Positions 8,535 through 18,365 of a DNA stretch of 64,000 nt are shown here, piece by piece (the first letter of the stretch is position 1; every line of letters starts with the position of its first letter). The notes under the pieces are model-generated. The model had not been told where the DNA came from and did not search any database. It saw nothing but the letters and a program-made list of their open reading frames with translations. The stretch comes from Erwinia tracheiphila (lineage in GTDB: Bacteria; Pseudomonadota; Gammaproteobacteria; Enterobacterales; Enterobacteriaceae), in assembly GCF_021365465.1 (NCBI RefSeq), contig NZ_CP089932.1, positions 1,550,001-1,614,000 of the forward strand, written 5' to 3'. Made by a program: the position numbers and the translations under genes.

Positions 8535-11192
8535 TTACGTTTCCACACATTGTGCAGCCTTATCTAGTCTTAGCGATAAACTGACTATGCCGTCTTCAAG
8601 TTGGCAATTGACGTCAAAACCAATTTTGCGTGCAAGGCTTATCATGCCACGATTGCCCGGCATGGTGATACCGTTGAGCTGTTTTAAGCCATGCTGACGC
8701 GCGCAGGCAATAATTTTTTCCAATAATCGGCTCCCGAGCCCCAGCCCTTTCAAATCGGAACGTACCAGGACGGAAAACTCCGCATCAATATTATCTGCGT
8801 CCGAAATGGCACGAGTCACACCGATTATTTCAGCCGCTGTACCCTGTCCACTCACTGCCACGATCGCCATTTCCCGATCGTAGTCGATTTGCGTCATGTT
8901 AGCCAAATCGTCATGGGTAAACTCATTAATTTCACTAAAGTAGCGATAGTAAAGATCTTCTTTTGTTACCCTGGCAATAAACTGTTTTAGCAGGAGTTCA
9001 TCTTCAGGAAGGATCGGGCGAAACAGCAACGTTTCACCATTCTTCAATTGAACCGTTTCCTCCAGGTGCTGAGGATAAGGACGAATCGCCAGCCGGGCAT
9101 CAGGATCGCCTGTAAAGGGCGCAAGTTGCATAGCGACATCCAGTATGGAGAATGTCTTGCCTGTTACCATCAACGTGCGAATATCAAGTCGCATGATTTC
9201 AGGACAATCGACAATAAGATTAGAAACCTGTACTAAAACGCTGCTCAGGCCTTCTATATCAAGGGGAGCGCACGCGCTGTGGCTTCGAATTTTTCCTTGC
9301 TTAATGGCCTGAATAATTAAATAACGTGCGAGTGTCATATTGAGCGGAGGAAGGGCGATTGCGGCTTGTTTATCTGCCTGCCACTCAATGCCGGCTTCGC
9401 CAAGCATTATAATAGGTCCAAATACAGGGTCCTGGTCCATGACAATTCGCAATGCCTGAGTACCCGATGCGCTGTCTATGCTTTGCATCTGGATACCTTC
9501 AATTTTAGCCTGCGGTACTCGTTCTATAATAGCGCCTGCCGCCAGCCTGACGTCTGGGACAGAGCGCAGAGAAAACATAGCACCAGATATTTCAGATTCA
9601 GCGGAAATATCCGAAGAACGCGGTGTAAGTGTGACCGGAAAACCGGCATTTTGTGCAATTTGCACCGCTTCATCGCTGCTTCGTACAATCCAGGTTGGCA
9701 GAGTTTTTAGGCCATAAGCCTGCAAAATGTGTTGAACCTGAAAAGTATCAAGCGAGCAGATCCCCTTATCCAGTGTCTGCTGAATAAGCTGATGAGCTAT
9801 GGCGGTATTGGTTGCGAGATCGGCGGGTAAGGCAGGTGTTTCGCGCAGCTGTTTCTGATTACGTTGAAACTTGACCATATGCATAAAAGCAGTAACAGCG
9901 CCCTCTGGCGTGCGATAGGTTGGGATCCCTGCCTCACTGAAACTACGGCGTGCTTCAGGCGTTGAAAATTCACCACACCAGTTTGTTAACAGGGCAATAA
10001 GTTTTGCACGCGGATGCGAGCTAACCAGCTCAATCAAATGTCGTGCAGTGGCTGTGGCGGGGGCGACCGCGCTGGGAGAATAAATGACCAGCAGGGCATC
10101 AATATCTCGGCTGTCAAGCAGCATCGCTATCGCCCGCTGGTAACAGTTTATCGTGGCATCATCTTTAAGATTGAGAGGGTTTCCGATGCTAATGCTCTGT
10201 GGCAAAGTTTGCTGCAAACTGGCCAGCGTCTCATCGCCCAGCGTGGCCAGTTTCCCTCCTTGTACATCTAATGCATCCAGAGCGAGCGCTGCAGGTGCCG
10301 CGCCATTACTTACGATCATTAACCGTTCGCCACGTAATGGCTGCATGTAACTTAGCGTTTCGACGGCTGAAAAGAGTTCATGCGTATCCTGCACGCGTAA
10401 TAAACCCGCACGTTGAATCGCAGCATCCCATACGCCGTCCATACCGAACCGTGCTCCAAGCAATTGCTGGGCATGGGGTGAACGACCACTTTTGATGACC
10501 AGAACGGGTTTATTTCTTGCTGCACTACGTGCCGCAGAAACAAATCGCCGAGCATCGTTCAGGTGTTCGAGATAGAGCAAAACAGCAGTGGTTTTGCCAT
10601 CGCGCGTAAGAAAATCAAGCAGGTCATCTGCATCAATATCCAGACTGTCACCTAGCGCAATAAACCATGAAAACCCGAGTTTTCGCTGCTGGGCCCAGTC
10701 AAGGATAGTGTTAGAAACGGCGGCGGACTGGGAAATAAAAGCCAGCTTGCCGGGATAAATAGGTACGGGAGAAAAGCTGGCGTTCAGGCCCTGCCGGGGG
10801 GCCAGAACACCGAGACTGTTGGGGCCTAGCAGGCGAATTTGCCACCGACTGGCGCACTGTCTGAGCTCATCCATCTGCTCAGGTGGCGCGGAGAGAATAA
10901 TGCAGGCTTTACAGCCTCGCTCTCCCAAATCCTTCAACAATTGTGGGTTGCGGCTGGCATGGGTGCAAATTACCGCCAGATCGGGCGAAAAAGGCAGGCT
11001 GGCGATGTCAGGCCATGTCAACACACCGCAGACCGCTTTATACTTAGGGGTGACGGGAAGAACTGGCCCGTTGAAACCGCCCGCAAGCAAATTGCGCATC
11101 ATCAGGTAGCCTGCTCGCTCCGGGCGCATTGAGGCACCGATCACCGCAATAGATTTGGGGCGTAATAACGCTTCCAGCGCTCGTTGACTCAT
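8535..11192 (-). CDS. patZ: protein lysine acetyltransferase PatZ (Pka/YfiQ)
   Basis: 885 residues (E. coli 886). The N-terminal 700 residues are an ADP-forming acyl-CoA-synthetase-like part: CoA-binding domain starting RPKSIAVIGAS, then succinyl-CoA-ligase and ATP-grasp-like regions. The C-terminal GNAT domain (about 715-880) carries the acetyl-CoA loop LKGLGLGSRLLEK. PatZ acetylates acetyl-CoA synthetase and other proteins. The neighbouring yfiP of E. coli is not adjacent here; it survives only as a remnant at 18.4 kb beyond an IS island. Confidence 0.95.
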   Translation of the reverse strand: MSQRALEALLRPKSIAVIGASMRPERAGYLMMRNLLAGGFNGPVLPVTPKYKAVCGVLTWPDIASLPFSPDLAVICTHASRNPQLLKDLGERGCKACIILSAPPEQMDELRQCASRWQIRLLGPNSLGVLAPRQGLNASFSPVPIYPGKLAFISQSAAVSNTILDWAQQRKLGFSWFIALGDSLDIDADDLLDFLTRDGKTTAVLLYLEHLNDARRFVSAARSAARNKPVLVIKSGRSPHAQQLLGARFGMDGVWDAAIQRAGLLRVQDTHELFSAVETLSYMQPLRGERLMIVSNGAAPAALALDALDVQGGKLATLGDETLASLQQTLPQSISIGNPLNLKDDATINCYQRAIAMLLDSRDIDALLVIYSPSAVAPATATARHLIELVSSHPRAKLIALLTNWCGEFSTPEARRSFSEAGIPTYRTPEGAVTAFMHMVKFQRNQKQLRETPALPADLATNTAIAHQLIQQTLDKGICSLDTFQVQHILQAYGLKTLPTWIVRSSDEAVQIAQNAGFPVTLTPRSSDISAESEISGAMFSLRSVPDVRLAAGAIIERVPQAKIEGIQMQSIDSASGTQALRIVMDQDPVFGPIIMLGEAGIEWQADKQAAIALPPLNMTLARYLIIQAIKQGKIRSHSACAPLDIEGLSSVLVQVSNLIVDCPEIMRLDIRTLMVTGKTFSILDVAMQLAPFTGDPDARLAIRPYPQHLEETVQLKNGETLLFRPILPEDELLLKQFIARVTKEDLYYRYFSEINEFTHDDLANMTQIDYDREMAIVAVSGQGTAAEIIGVTRAISDADNIDAEFSVLVRSDLKGLGLGSRLLEKIIACARQHGLKQLNGITMPGNRGMISLARKIGFDVNCQLEDGIVSLSLRLDKAAQCVET

Positions 11193-11425
11193 TTCAGGCT
11201 CCTGTTCGAGATGACTACACCTGATTTTAAACGCTTTTACTTTTTATTGCTGTTATTGCTTCGGCTATGTTGAGGTGGTTGGTTAGTTCGATTAAGCCAG
11301 TTTATCTTTTCTTGTGAGCATAAAATAAGAGGTTTAAGTGTCATTGTGTGTAAAAATAGCACAATTGAAACAGACGACATTGGGGCCAGGGGAATCATAC
11401 GTCTTTTTTGGGTCGTGACGCAGAT

Positions 11426-11929
11426 TTATTGATAATGATGAAGAGTAAGATACCAACCGATGATCTTATCGTGCATTTCCTCTGACTTCGAAAAGCAAAT
11501 TGTTCTGCGGGTCAGTCGTTTGATATGTGTGCGAAGATTAAGATTATGTCGTTCTGTCCGTTGGGTATATTTCTTGCTCACCACGTGGCTTGTTGCACTT
11601 AACAGAACTTTATAAACCGGCCACGCATCTGTCATATAAAAGGCAATGTTAAATTTGCTTAACAGGGCCAGCAATCGTCGCAGGGTCGGGGCATTTCTCG
11701 GGCCGAAGACATGGGCCAGAGCACGTTTGCGGATACGCTCATAAGCATAGAACAACCACCGGGGATTGCTTTTACACCGCACGTAAGGCCATTGTTCACC
11801 GGCTTCACAGCAGATAACAACCTCCGTTTCGGGGTCGATATTCTCAGCTACCTGCTTTGGCGAAATTTTTTTACGTGCCGCAGAACCGTATTGAGGCTGA
11901 TACCGAGAACCCGTGCGGTATCGCGACAT
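11426..11929 (-). CDS. insB: IS1 transposase InsB
   Basis: 167-residue InsB, intact, differing from copy 1 at only a few positions (for example AARKK for AALKK and KVLLSAT for KVRLSAT). It needs InsA for activity and InsA is broken in this element. Confidence 0.9.
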   Translation of the reverse strand: MSRYRTGSRYQPQYGSAARKKISPKQVAENIDPETEVVICCEAGEQWPYVRCKSNPRWLFYAYERIRKRALAHVFGPRNAPTLRRLLALLSKFNIAFYMTDAWPVYKVLLSATSHVVSKKYTQRTERHNLNLRTHIKRLTRRTICFSKSEEMHDKIIGWYLTLHHYQ

Positions 11930-12123
11930 CCGTAACCATTCATGGCCATATTAACAATGGTCTGGTGTGTGTCTGGTTTGGCACCGGAGTAGCTAAAGTT
12001 GAGCAGAAAGGTCTTTGAACAATGCTTGCAGATCTAACGTTGGGCACCGGATGCTGAATGTCCGTTACATCGTACAGCATGAGTTTCATTGGACTGAGGG
12101 CAGACGACATCAACTTTAGCCAT
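11848..12123 (-). pseudogene. insA: insA of IS1 copy 2, nonsense codon
   Basis: The frame starts MAKVDVVCPQCNETHAV, but the Tyr codon TAC of the RYICKHC zinc motif is TAG (GATCTAACG on the plus strand where other copies have GATGTAACG). The frame is otherwise continuous. Confidence 0.85.
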
Positions 12124-12350
12124 ATGTTACATCCAAAGCGCAAAGCATACGTGATCAGCAAGTCTGCGTCACGACCATTCGTTCCGGTTTTTGACAGCTG
12201 ACAAAGTTATTAATTTTATGAGTAACTTTGTTTTTTTAAGTTTTAGAGTTTCATTTGATTCCTGGTTTATTTTTTTTGGTTTTGTTGTCAATTTCAGGCG
12301 CTCTGGTTGTTTCTGGCATTGTGTTTCGAAAAATTAGCAGGGTAAAATAA

Positions 12351-12530
12351 TTGCGTTTACTGTCCTTGTTTTTTAAGGAAATATTGGAAGGCTTGACTGT
12401 TTACGCCATAGTCATGTTTCTTTTTGTTTTTTACTATTTTGTGGTTCCTGATTATTGGTTTTTATGTAGTTTACTGACAATTTTGATTTTTGGCGCAATC
12501 AGGTTTTTTCGTGTGCACAAAAATAGATAG
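12351..12530 (+). CDS. possible small two-helix membrane protein
   Basis: A 59-codon frame opening with TTG directly after a TAA. The product is mostly hydrophobic, with two likely membrane helices (around EGLTVYAIVMFLFVFYYFVV and WFLCSLLTILIFGAI) and a basic end RFFRVHKNR. An AGGG 8 bases upstream may act as ribosome-binding site. No family recognised. The surrounding 12177-12700 is AT-rich and otherwise holds no gene. It may be the 3' end of a longer gene lost at the IS1 joint. Confidence 0.3.
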   Translation: MRLLSLFFKEILEGLTVYAIVMFLFVFYYFVVPDYWFLCSLLTILIFGAIRFFRVHKNR

Positions 12531-12648
12531 TATGTAAATTAGTGGTTAAAATTAGTGATACCGTTTATCCACCATTCAATTAAATACTTGAAAATAGATT
12601 TTCGCTTATGTCCACTATGTACCGTTTTTTCGATTTTAAAGATTCCTT

Positions 12649-12687
12649 TTTTACCCTATAAATAATGATTTATAGGGTAAAATTTTT
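12649..12687. terminator. perfect 15-bp hairpin, bidirectional terminator
   Basis: TTTTACCCTATAAAT and ATTTATAGGGTAAAA pair perfectly around AATG and are followed by TTTTT. It can terminate transcription from either side. It stands just before the IS91 copy and downstream of the small membrane frame. Confidence 0.6.
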
Positions 12688-12704
12688 AATCTGTGCAACC
12701 GTTC

Positions 12705-14283
12705 ACGTACAGGAAATTCAAACCATCCGTATCCACGGGCAGGCTGATGAAATTTTTAACTGCACGGAACGCCTGCACTCACGAACAGCCTGCAACATCT
12801 GCCTGCGGTGAATATCTGTACTGACACAGGTCGATTTTTGCCTTGTTGCCGGACGGTGGACAGATCTTCCCTGCATCAGGCCGGTACGTACCGCATCAGG
12901 CTGATATCCCGCGCATGGGTTTTCAGCCCCTGCACATTTAGGCCCGCTGTCGCACGGTGGTAAGACAGATGACCACCGCACAGGATGCATTCAAACGGAA
13001 CGCGGCGCAGAAACTGTTTACTCATCTGCGCATAACAGACTTTTGGCACCGACTCCAGTTTTTGCATTCCCAGCGAACCGTACACCTGCGGCAGCTTTTC
13101 ACCGCATACGCGGTTGGCCAGAAAACCAAAGTAACGCACCATCCGGAAGTGCTTCTCCGGAATATGCTGTTTCAGGCGTCTCACCATCTCATGCTGCGTC
13201 AGCCTCTCCATGGCCTGTTTTCCCGTGTTGTGGTCGTGATGGCGGAAGTTCAGCGTGGGACAGCCGGCGTAGTGCGCCAGCCGTCGGCGGCTTTTTTCAG
13301 ATAGCGACCCGGGTATTTCACGGTGTTTTTGCCACCCGACGTCTTTTTTGACATGTACACGCACCAGCACTTTCCTCCGGCCGTCAGTATCAGCTGCTGC
13401 CACTGTGCGCCGGTGGTGATGTGCATCAGGGAAGACGGAAGCGCAATGTCTTCTGACCAGGCGCGCAGCAGAAACTGGCGTACATTCCACATCCAGCGGG
13501 TGCGCATGGCATCCTTACGGAAGCTGATTTTTTGCCACTTTCCGTGCCGGTTAATACCGCTGCAGGTAACGGAGACGTGGACATGGGGATGCCAGTTAAG
13601 CCGCCGTCCGTAGCTATGAAGGGCGCAGAAAATATCGATATCCAGCCCCCGCTGCCGGGCAGCGTACAGCAGGTTATCAGGTGCCAGGCGACAGAGGTCG
13701 TTAAGTCACCAGCGGTTGACTTCAAAGAGTGGTCAGAGCGTGTCGGGCAGGGTGAAGACCAGATGCTGCCAGTCGCAGTCTGGCAGCTGGTTAAGCTGCG
13801 CGGCTATCCACAGGTCGGTGGCTTTTTTACCGCAGGAAGGACAGGCCCGGCTGTGGCAGGCGTTGGTGATGTACCTGACGTGCGGGCACTGCGCGTTGTC
13901 GCAGTGATACTCCTTCACGCCGCTGATGCGGGTGCCGCAGGCCAGCATTTTGGTGACGGGTTCGACTTCGATATTGCGCAGGCAGCCGGCGGCAGACGGC
14001 TCAGTGCGGTGGTATCGCCCCGGTGATCCAGTATGGCGCTGGCGACCATTGCCGCAGGCGGAGCTATGGGCTTCATCCGTGTTATCCAGTCCCATTCACG
14101 CTGCGAGAGCTTATCAGCGGCAACGGAGAGAAGGACGGTATCGATACTTTTTCGGGTCATCATGCTGACTGTCTCTGAACAAAATATGTCGTCAGATCAT
14201 ACATATTCCACTCAGCGTATGGCAACGGCAGGGCAGGCAAACGGCGGGGTTTTCAATTTGCGCCCGTCAGGCTGCCCTGTTCC
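12705..14283 (-). mobile_element. IS91-like element, copy A
   Basis: The boundaries are the limits of near-identity with copy B. The left edge abuts GTTC (12701-12704), i.e. GAAC beside the 3' end of the transposase strand, which is the IS91 target rule. There are no inverted repeats and no duplication, as expected for a rolling-circle element. The right end is ...GCTGCCCTGTTCC. Confidence 0.8.
12876..14163 (-). pseudogene. IS91-family (Y1/HUH) transposase, decayed
   Basis: Frames in order along the minus strand give an N-terminal zinc ribbon (NACHSRACPSCGKK), HLVFTLPDTL followed by TGA where a Trp is expected, then the HUH motif LNWHPHVHV, then MSKKTSGGKNTVKYPGRYLKK with a frameshift, then HHDHNTGKQAMERLTQHE and the C-terminus ending RYVPA. 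There are at least two nonsense codons and one or two frameshifts, so it cannot be active. The exact start is uncertain. Confidence 0.82.
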
Positions 14284-14400
14284 CGGTTACAACCCCATTT
14301 AGGAAAAATGTAGAATATGCTTGTGAGGACAGGCAAACTTTATCGCCGCAAGCGGCGGGGAATTAGACCCGAAGAGATTAAAAAGGAAAGGAGATTAAGG

Positions 14401-15102
14401 ATGAGTAAAAGAAATGATATTATTGATGGTCGGCAAAGTCATCTTAAATATGGCCTTATATATACCGAAGTCCTTGGATGGATCGATCTCGGACATGCTC
14501 AGGGTACTGATATAAGAACGCTGTTGAGAAGTATTGATTCCGGAGAATCTTCAGGCAAGGAACACTACGACATTACCTATTCGCAGTCTATGATTGATCC
14601 AACCAGAACTATGAAAATGGGTAAATTTATTACCTGGCGTATCAAACGCGGTCGTTCGTATTTCGAACGCAGAAGCATTGCGCTGGCAATGATGATGTCA
14701 CTGGCCCGGAAGTTCGAAGGATTGCAGGCATCATTCCCCATCAATTGCGTTACAGATAGTGGCTTTAGCGGAGAAGATCTGGTGTCAGATTTGCTGGGTT
14801 TTTACCGTGTTGTCACCATGCCTAATCCCTTTGAACTTCTGCGTCCGGTCAACAAAGCGGAGGCGCTAAAAAGATGGGATTATTACGGTAAGATCGGCTC
14901 CTGGAAAAACCATTCCTTTTTGCCACTTTTATTCCCTGACCCTGAAAAATTCCCCAATGCGAGACCTCGAAGAGGTTTTCTGCCGAATTTTATGACAACA
15001 GTCAAACCGTGGAACGACTTCCATTCGGGGATTGTTGGTATCGCCAGTGCTGATGGTTCATATATAGACAAAGCTAAAGGGGGGTCATTACCCTATGCGT
15101 AA
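14401..15102 (+). CDS. uncharacterised enterobacterial protein, first of a two-gene pair
   Basis: 233 residues from an ATG preceded by a strong AAAGGAGAT site; upstream in-frame codons are ignored. Soluble-looking, with the sequence features YTEVLGWIDLGHAQGTDIR, SGFSGEDLVSDLLGFYRVV and ARPRRGFLPNFM. I have a faint recollection of similar proteins (possibly DUF4056) but no firm family or function. Its stop overlaps the next gene by 8 bases, so the pair is co-translated. Both genes look intact while sitting between two direct-repeat IS91 remnants. Confidence 0.7.
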   Translation: MSKRNDIIDGRQSHLKYGLIYTEVLGWIDLGHAQGTDIRTLLRSIDSGESSGKEHYDITYSQSMIDPTRTMKMGKFITWRIKRGRSYFERRSIALAMMMSLARKFEGLQASFPINCVTDSGFSGEDLVSDLLGFYRVVTMPNPFELLRPVNKAEALKRWDYYGKIGSWKNHSFLPLLFPDPEKFPNARPRRGFLPNFMTTVKPWNDFHSGIVGIASADGSYIDKAKGGSLPYA

Positions 15103-15517
15103 GTCTCTTAAGGTATTCGGTGGTGCAACTATCTTTACTGCTGTTGCTCTCACCTATGCCTGGCCATGGGTTAAAATGGAATTCGCCGGTAGCGCTCACT
15201 ATACCGAGCAGGATAAACGGGAGTATGATTTTTATACTCCTGACATACTAAGAAAAATGCCGCGTATTTCCGCCCGTTATTCCTTTGATTTTGCGAACAT
15301 CACAGGACCTGCGACGCATGTTTATGCAATGAAATTCTACGATACGAAAGATACCAGTAAAATAGAAGATTATCTGACGTCCATAGGATACAAGCGGGCT
15401 GAATGTGACTTTGAGTCAACGTGTTGGCGCAGAACTGATCCTCAGGAATCTGTTTATGTAGGCGCTTTGAATGGTGAGGAAACCGTAATCGTGCAGGTTG
15501 TTTACAACTTCACATAA
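15095..15517 (+). CDS. membrane-anchored uncharacterised protein, second of the pair
   Basis: 140 residues. One N-terminal hydrophobic segment (about residues 7-25, VFGGATIFTAVALTYAWPW) is followed by a hydrophilic, probably periplasmic domain. It contains two cysteines (CDFESTC) that could form a disulphide. It overlaps the preceding gene by 8 bases. No homologous family recognised; an accessory, partner or immunity role for the 233-residue protein is only a guess. Confidence 0.65.
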   Translation: MRKSLKVFGGATIFTAVALTYAWPWVKMEFAGSAHYTEQDKREYDFYTPDILRKMPRISARYSFDFANITGPATHVYAMKFYDTKDTSKIEDYLTSIGYKRAECDFESTCWRRTDPQESVYVGALNGEETVIVQVVYNFT

Positions 15518-15900
15518 CCATTTTCTACTATTACATAATCAACTAAAAGCATAACAGCCAGAGCTGCATCGTCAGTTCACGTACAGGAAATTCAAACCAT
15601 CCGTATCCACGTGCAGGCTGATGAAATTTTTAACTGCATGGAACGCCTGCACTCACGAACAGCCTGCAACATCTGCCTGCGGTGAATATCTGTACTGACA
15701 CAGGTCGATTTTTGCCTTGTTGCCGGACGGTGGACAGATCTTCCCTGCATCAGGCCGGTACGTACCGCATCAGGCTGATATCCCGCGCATGGGTTTTCAG
15801 CCCCTGCACATTTAGGCCCGCTGTCGCACGGTGGTAAGACAGATGACCACCGCACAGGATGCATTCAAACGGAACGCGGCGCAGAAACTGTTTACTCATC

Positions 15901-17101
15901 TGTATTAGTCGCGACTTGATCTGACACTGGACCTTGAAAGGTTGAGAGTTACCGGTTTTGATATGGGTGTCTAATCCTTAAACAAAACGCGAGGTAACTC
16001 TCATGATTCATACTAACAATCCCATCATCAAACACAAAGCCGGCCTGCTCAATCTCGCCGAAGAACTCGGTAACGTATCAAAAGCCTGCAAGATCATGGG
16101 CGTGTCACGCGACACGTTTTACCGTTATCAGGAACTGGCTGCTGAAGGCGGCATCGATGCGCTGATTAACCAGAACCGCCGCGTCCCCAACCTGAAGAAC
16201 CGCGCCGACGAAGCCACTGAACGCGCTGTTGTTGAATATGCCGTTGAGTTCCCGGCCCACGGGCAACACCGGACCAGTAATGAGCTGCGTAAAAAAGGCG
16301 TGTTTATCTCCGGTAGCGGCGTGCGCTCCATCTGGCAACGGCACGACCTGGAGAACTTCCGTAAACGCCTGAAGGCACTTGAGGAAAAGGTCGCCAGAGA
16401 AGGCATCGTGCTTACCGACGCTCAAATCGCAGCGCTGGAGAAGAAGGCCCACGATGACGAGGCCAGCGGAGAAATCGAAACTGCTCACCCGGGTTATCTC
16501 GGGTCGCAGGACACCTTCTACGTGGGCAATCTGAAAGGTGTGGGTCGTATCTACCAGCAGACGTTCGTGGATACGTACTCGAAAGTGGCACACTGCAAGC
16601 TGTATACGAGTAAAACGCCGATCACCGCCGCAGACCTGCTCAATGATCGCGTACTGCCGTTCTACGAGGCTCAGGGACTGCCGATGCTGAGGATCCTGAC
16701 CGACAGGGGAACGGAGTACTGTGGTAAGGTGGAGCAGCATGATTACCAGCTGTATCTGGCCATCAACGATATCGACCATACAAAAACGAAGGCGATGTCT
16801 CCGCAGACGAACGGCATCTGCGAGCGCTTCCATAAAACTATTTTGCAGGATTTTTATCAGGTTACGTTCCGTAAGAAGTTATACGAAGACCTGGAGAGCC
16901 TGCAAACGGATCTGGACAACGGGTTGTGGCATTACAATAATGAGCGAACTCATCAGGGAAAAATGTGCTGCGGGCGTACGCCAATGGCCACGTTACTTGA
17001 TGGTAAACGAGTCTGGGCAGAAAAAAATCTGAACCAGATGTAATCTGACAGACACCTGTATAAATAACCGGTAACTGTCAGATCAGGTCTGAGCTAGTAC
17101 A
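15901..17101 (+). mobile_element. IS481-family element, copy 1 (1201 bp)
   Basis: Inverted ends TGTATTAG...CTAGTACA and ATCTGACA...TGTCAGAT. The target ACTCATC is duplicated (15894-15900 and 17102-17108), and copy A of the IS91 shows the uninterrupted site, proving insertion into the IS91. Confidence 0.93.
16003..17043 (+). CDS. IS481-family transposase
   Basis: 346 residues: N-terminal HTH (GNVSKACKIMGVSRDTFYRY, about 23-42) and an rve-type DDE core with Asp in TFVDTYSKVAHCKLY, Asp in LTDRGTEYCG and Glu in NGICERFHKT. Intact, and almost identical to the copy at 45332 (MIHTNN here, MLHTNN there), so recently active. Confidence 0.93.
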   Translation: MIHTNNPIIKHKAGLLNLAEELGNVSKACKIMGVSRDTFYRYQELAAEGGIDALINQNRRVPNLKNRADEATERAVVEYAVEFPAHGQHRTSNELRKKGVFISGSGVRSIWQRHDLENFRKRLKALEEKVAREGIVLTDAQIAALEKKAHDDEASGEIETAHPGYLGSQDTFYVGNLKGVGRIYQQTFVDTYSKVAHCKLYTSKTPITAADLLNDRVLPFYEAQGLPMLRILTDRGTEYCGKVEQHDYQLYLAINDIDHTKTKAMSPQTNGICERFHKTILQDFYQVTFRKKLYEDLESLQTDLDNGLWHYNNERTHQGKMCCGRTPMATLLDGKRVWAEKNLNQM

Positions 17102-18365
17102 ACTCATCTGCGCATAACAGACTTTTGGCACCGACTCCAGTTTTTGCATTCCCAGCGAACCGTACACCTGCGGCAGCTTTTCACCGCATACGCGGTTGGC
17201 CAGAAAACCAAAGTAACGCACCATCCGGAAGTGCTTCTCCGGAATATGCTGTTTCAGGCGTCTCACCATCTCATGCTGCGTCAGCCTCTCCATGGCCTGT
17301 TTTCCCGTGTTGTGGTCGTGATGGCGGAAGTTCAGCGTGGGACAGCCGGCGTAGTGCGCCAGCCGTCGGCGGCTTTTTTCAGATAGCGACCCGGGTATTT
17401 CACGGTGTTTTTGCCACCCGACGTCTTTTTTGACATGTACACGCACCAGCACTTTCCTCCGGCCGTCAGTATCAGCTGCTGCCATTGTGCGCCGGTGGTG
17501 ATGTGCATCAGGGAAGACGGAAGCGCAATGTCTTCTGACCAGGCGCGCAGCAGAAACTGGCGTACATTCCACATCCAGCGGGTGCGCATGGCATCCTTAC
17601 GGAAGCTGATTTTTTGCCACTTTCCGTGCCGGTTAATACCGCTGCAGGTAACGGAGACGTGGACATGGGGATGCCAGTTAAGCCGCCGTCCGTAGCTATG
17701 AAGGGCGCAGAAAATATCGATATCCAGCCCCCGCTGCCGGGCAGCGTACAGCAGGTTATCAGGTGCCAGGCGACAGAGGTCGTTAAGTCACCAGCGGTTG
17801 ACTTCAAAGAGTGGTCAGAGCGTGTCGGGCAGGGTGAAGACCAGATGCTGCCAGTCGCAGTCTGGCAGCTGGTTAAGCTGCGCGGCTATCCACAGGTCGG
17901 TGGCTTTTTTACCGCAGGAAGGACAGGCCCGGCTGTGGCAGGCGTTGGTGATGTACCTGACGTGCGGGCACTGCGCGTTGTCGCAGTGATACTCCTTCAC
18001 GCCGCTGATGCGGGTGCCGCAGGCCAGCATTTTGGTGACGGGTTCGACTTCGATATTGCGCAGGCAGCCGGCGGCAGACGGCTCAGTGCGGTGGTATCGC
18101 CCCGGTGATCCAGTATGGCGCTGGCGACCATTGCCGCAGGCGGAGCTATGGGCTTCATCCGTGTTATCCAGTCCCATTCACGCTGCGAGAGCTTATCAGC
18201 GGCAACGGAGAGAAGGACGGTATCGATACTTTTTCGGGTCATCATGCTGACTGTCTCTGAACAAAATATGTCGTCAGATCATACATATTCCACTCAGCGT
18301 ATGGCAACGGCAGGGCAGGCAAACGGCGGGGTTTTCAATTTGCGCCCGTCAGGCTGCCCTGTTCC

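Larger units (their letters stand above)
11411..12176 (-). mobile_element. IS1-family element, copy 2 (766 bp)
   Basis: Full-length element with ends GGTCGTGACGCAGA and TCTGCGTCACGACC, over 95 percent like copy 1 by eye. The flanking octamers (CTTTTTTG and ATTCGTTC) do not match, so this copy probably marks a rearrangement joint 220 bp upstream of patZ. Confidence 0.93.
15750..18245 (-). pseudogene. IS91 transposase, copy B, decayed and split
   Basis: Same frames and same stop and frameshift positions as the copy at 12876-14163, additionally cut by the IS481 insertion after the codons for VCYAQMS. It cannot encode an active enzyme. Confidence 0.8.
15579..18365 (-). mobile_element. IS91-like element, copy B, interrupted by IS481
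   Basis: Left edge abuts GTTC (15575-15578) as in copy A; right edge ...CTGCCCTGTTCC at 18365. Apart from the inserted IS481-like element (15901-17101) it differs from copy A at only a few bases. It is inserted in the 3' half of yfiP. Confidence 0.8.

Noticed and set aside
13532..14026. 164-codon plus-strand frame over the IS91 transposase (also 17614-18108)
   Set aside because: Opposite strand of a recognisable, decayed IS91 transposase with the HUH motif; not a separate gene.
14343..14357. GC-rich hairpin CGCCGCAAGCGGCG as a terminator
   Set aside because: No T run follows and it lies just before the ribosome-binding site of a gene; its role is unclear.
14317..14400. Upstream extension of the 233-residue gene to an earlier ATG
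   Set aside because: The internal ATG at 14401 has a strong AAAGGAGAT site and the extension is very basic and low in complexity.
16105..16833. Long minus-strand open frame (242 codons) opposite the IS481 transposase, repeated at 45434-46162 and in part at 22608-23315
   Set aside because: It is the antisense shadow of the transposase gene, appears in every copy and has no ribosome-binding site or family features.
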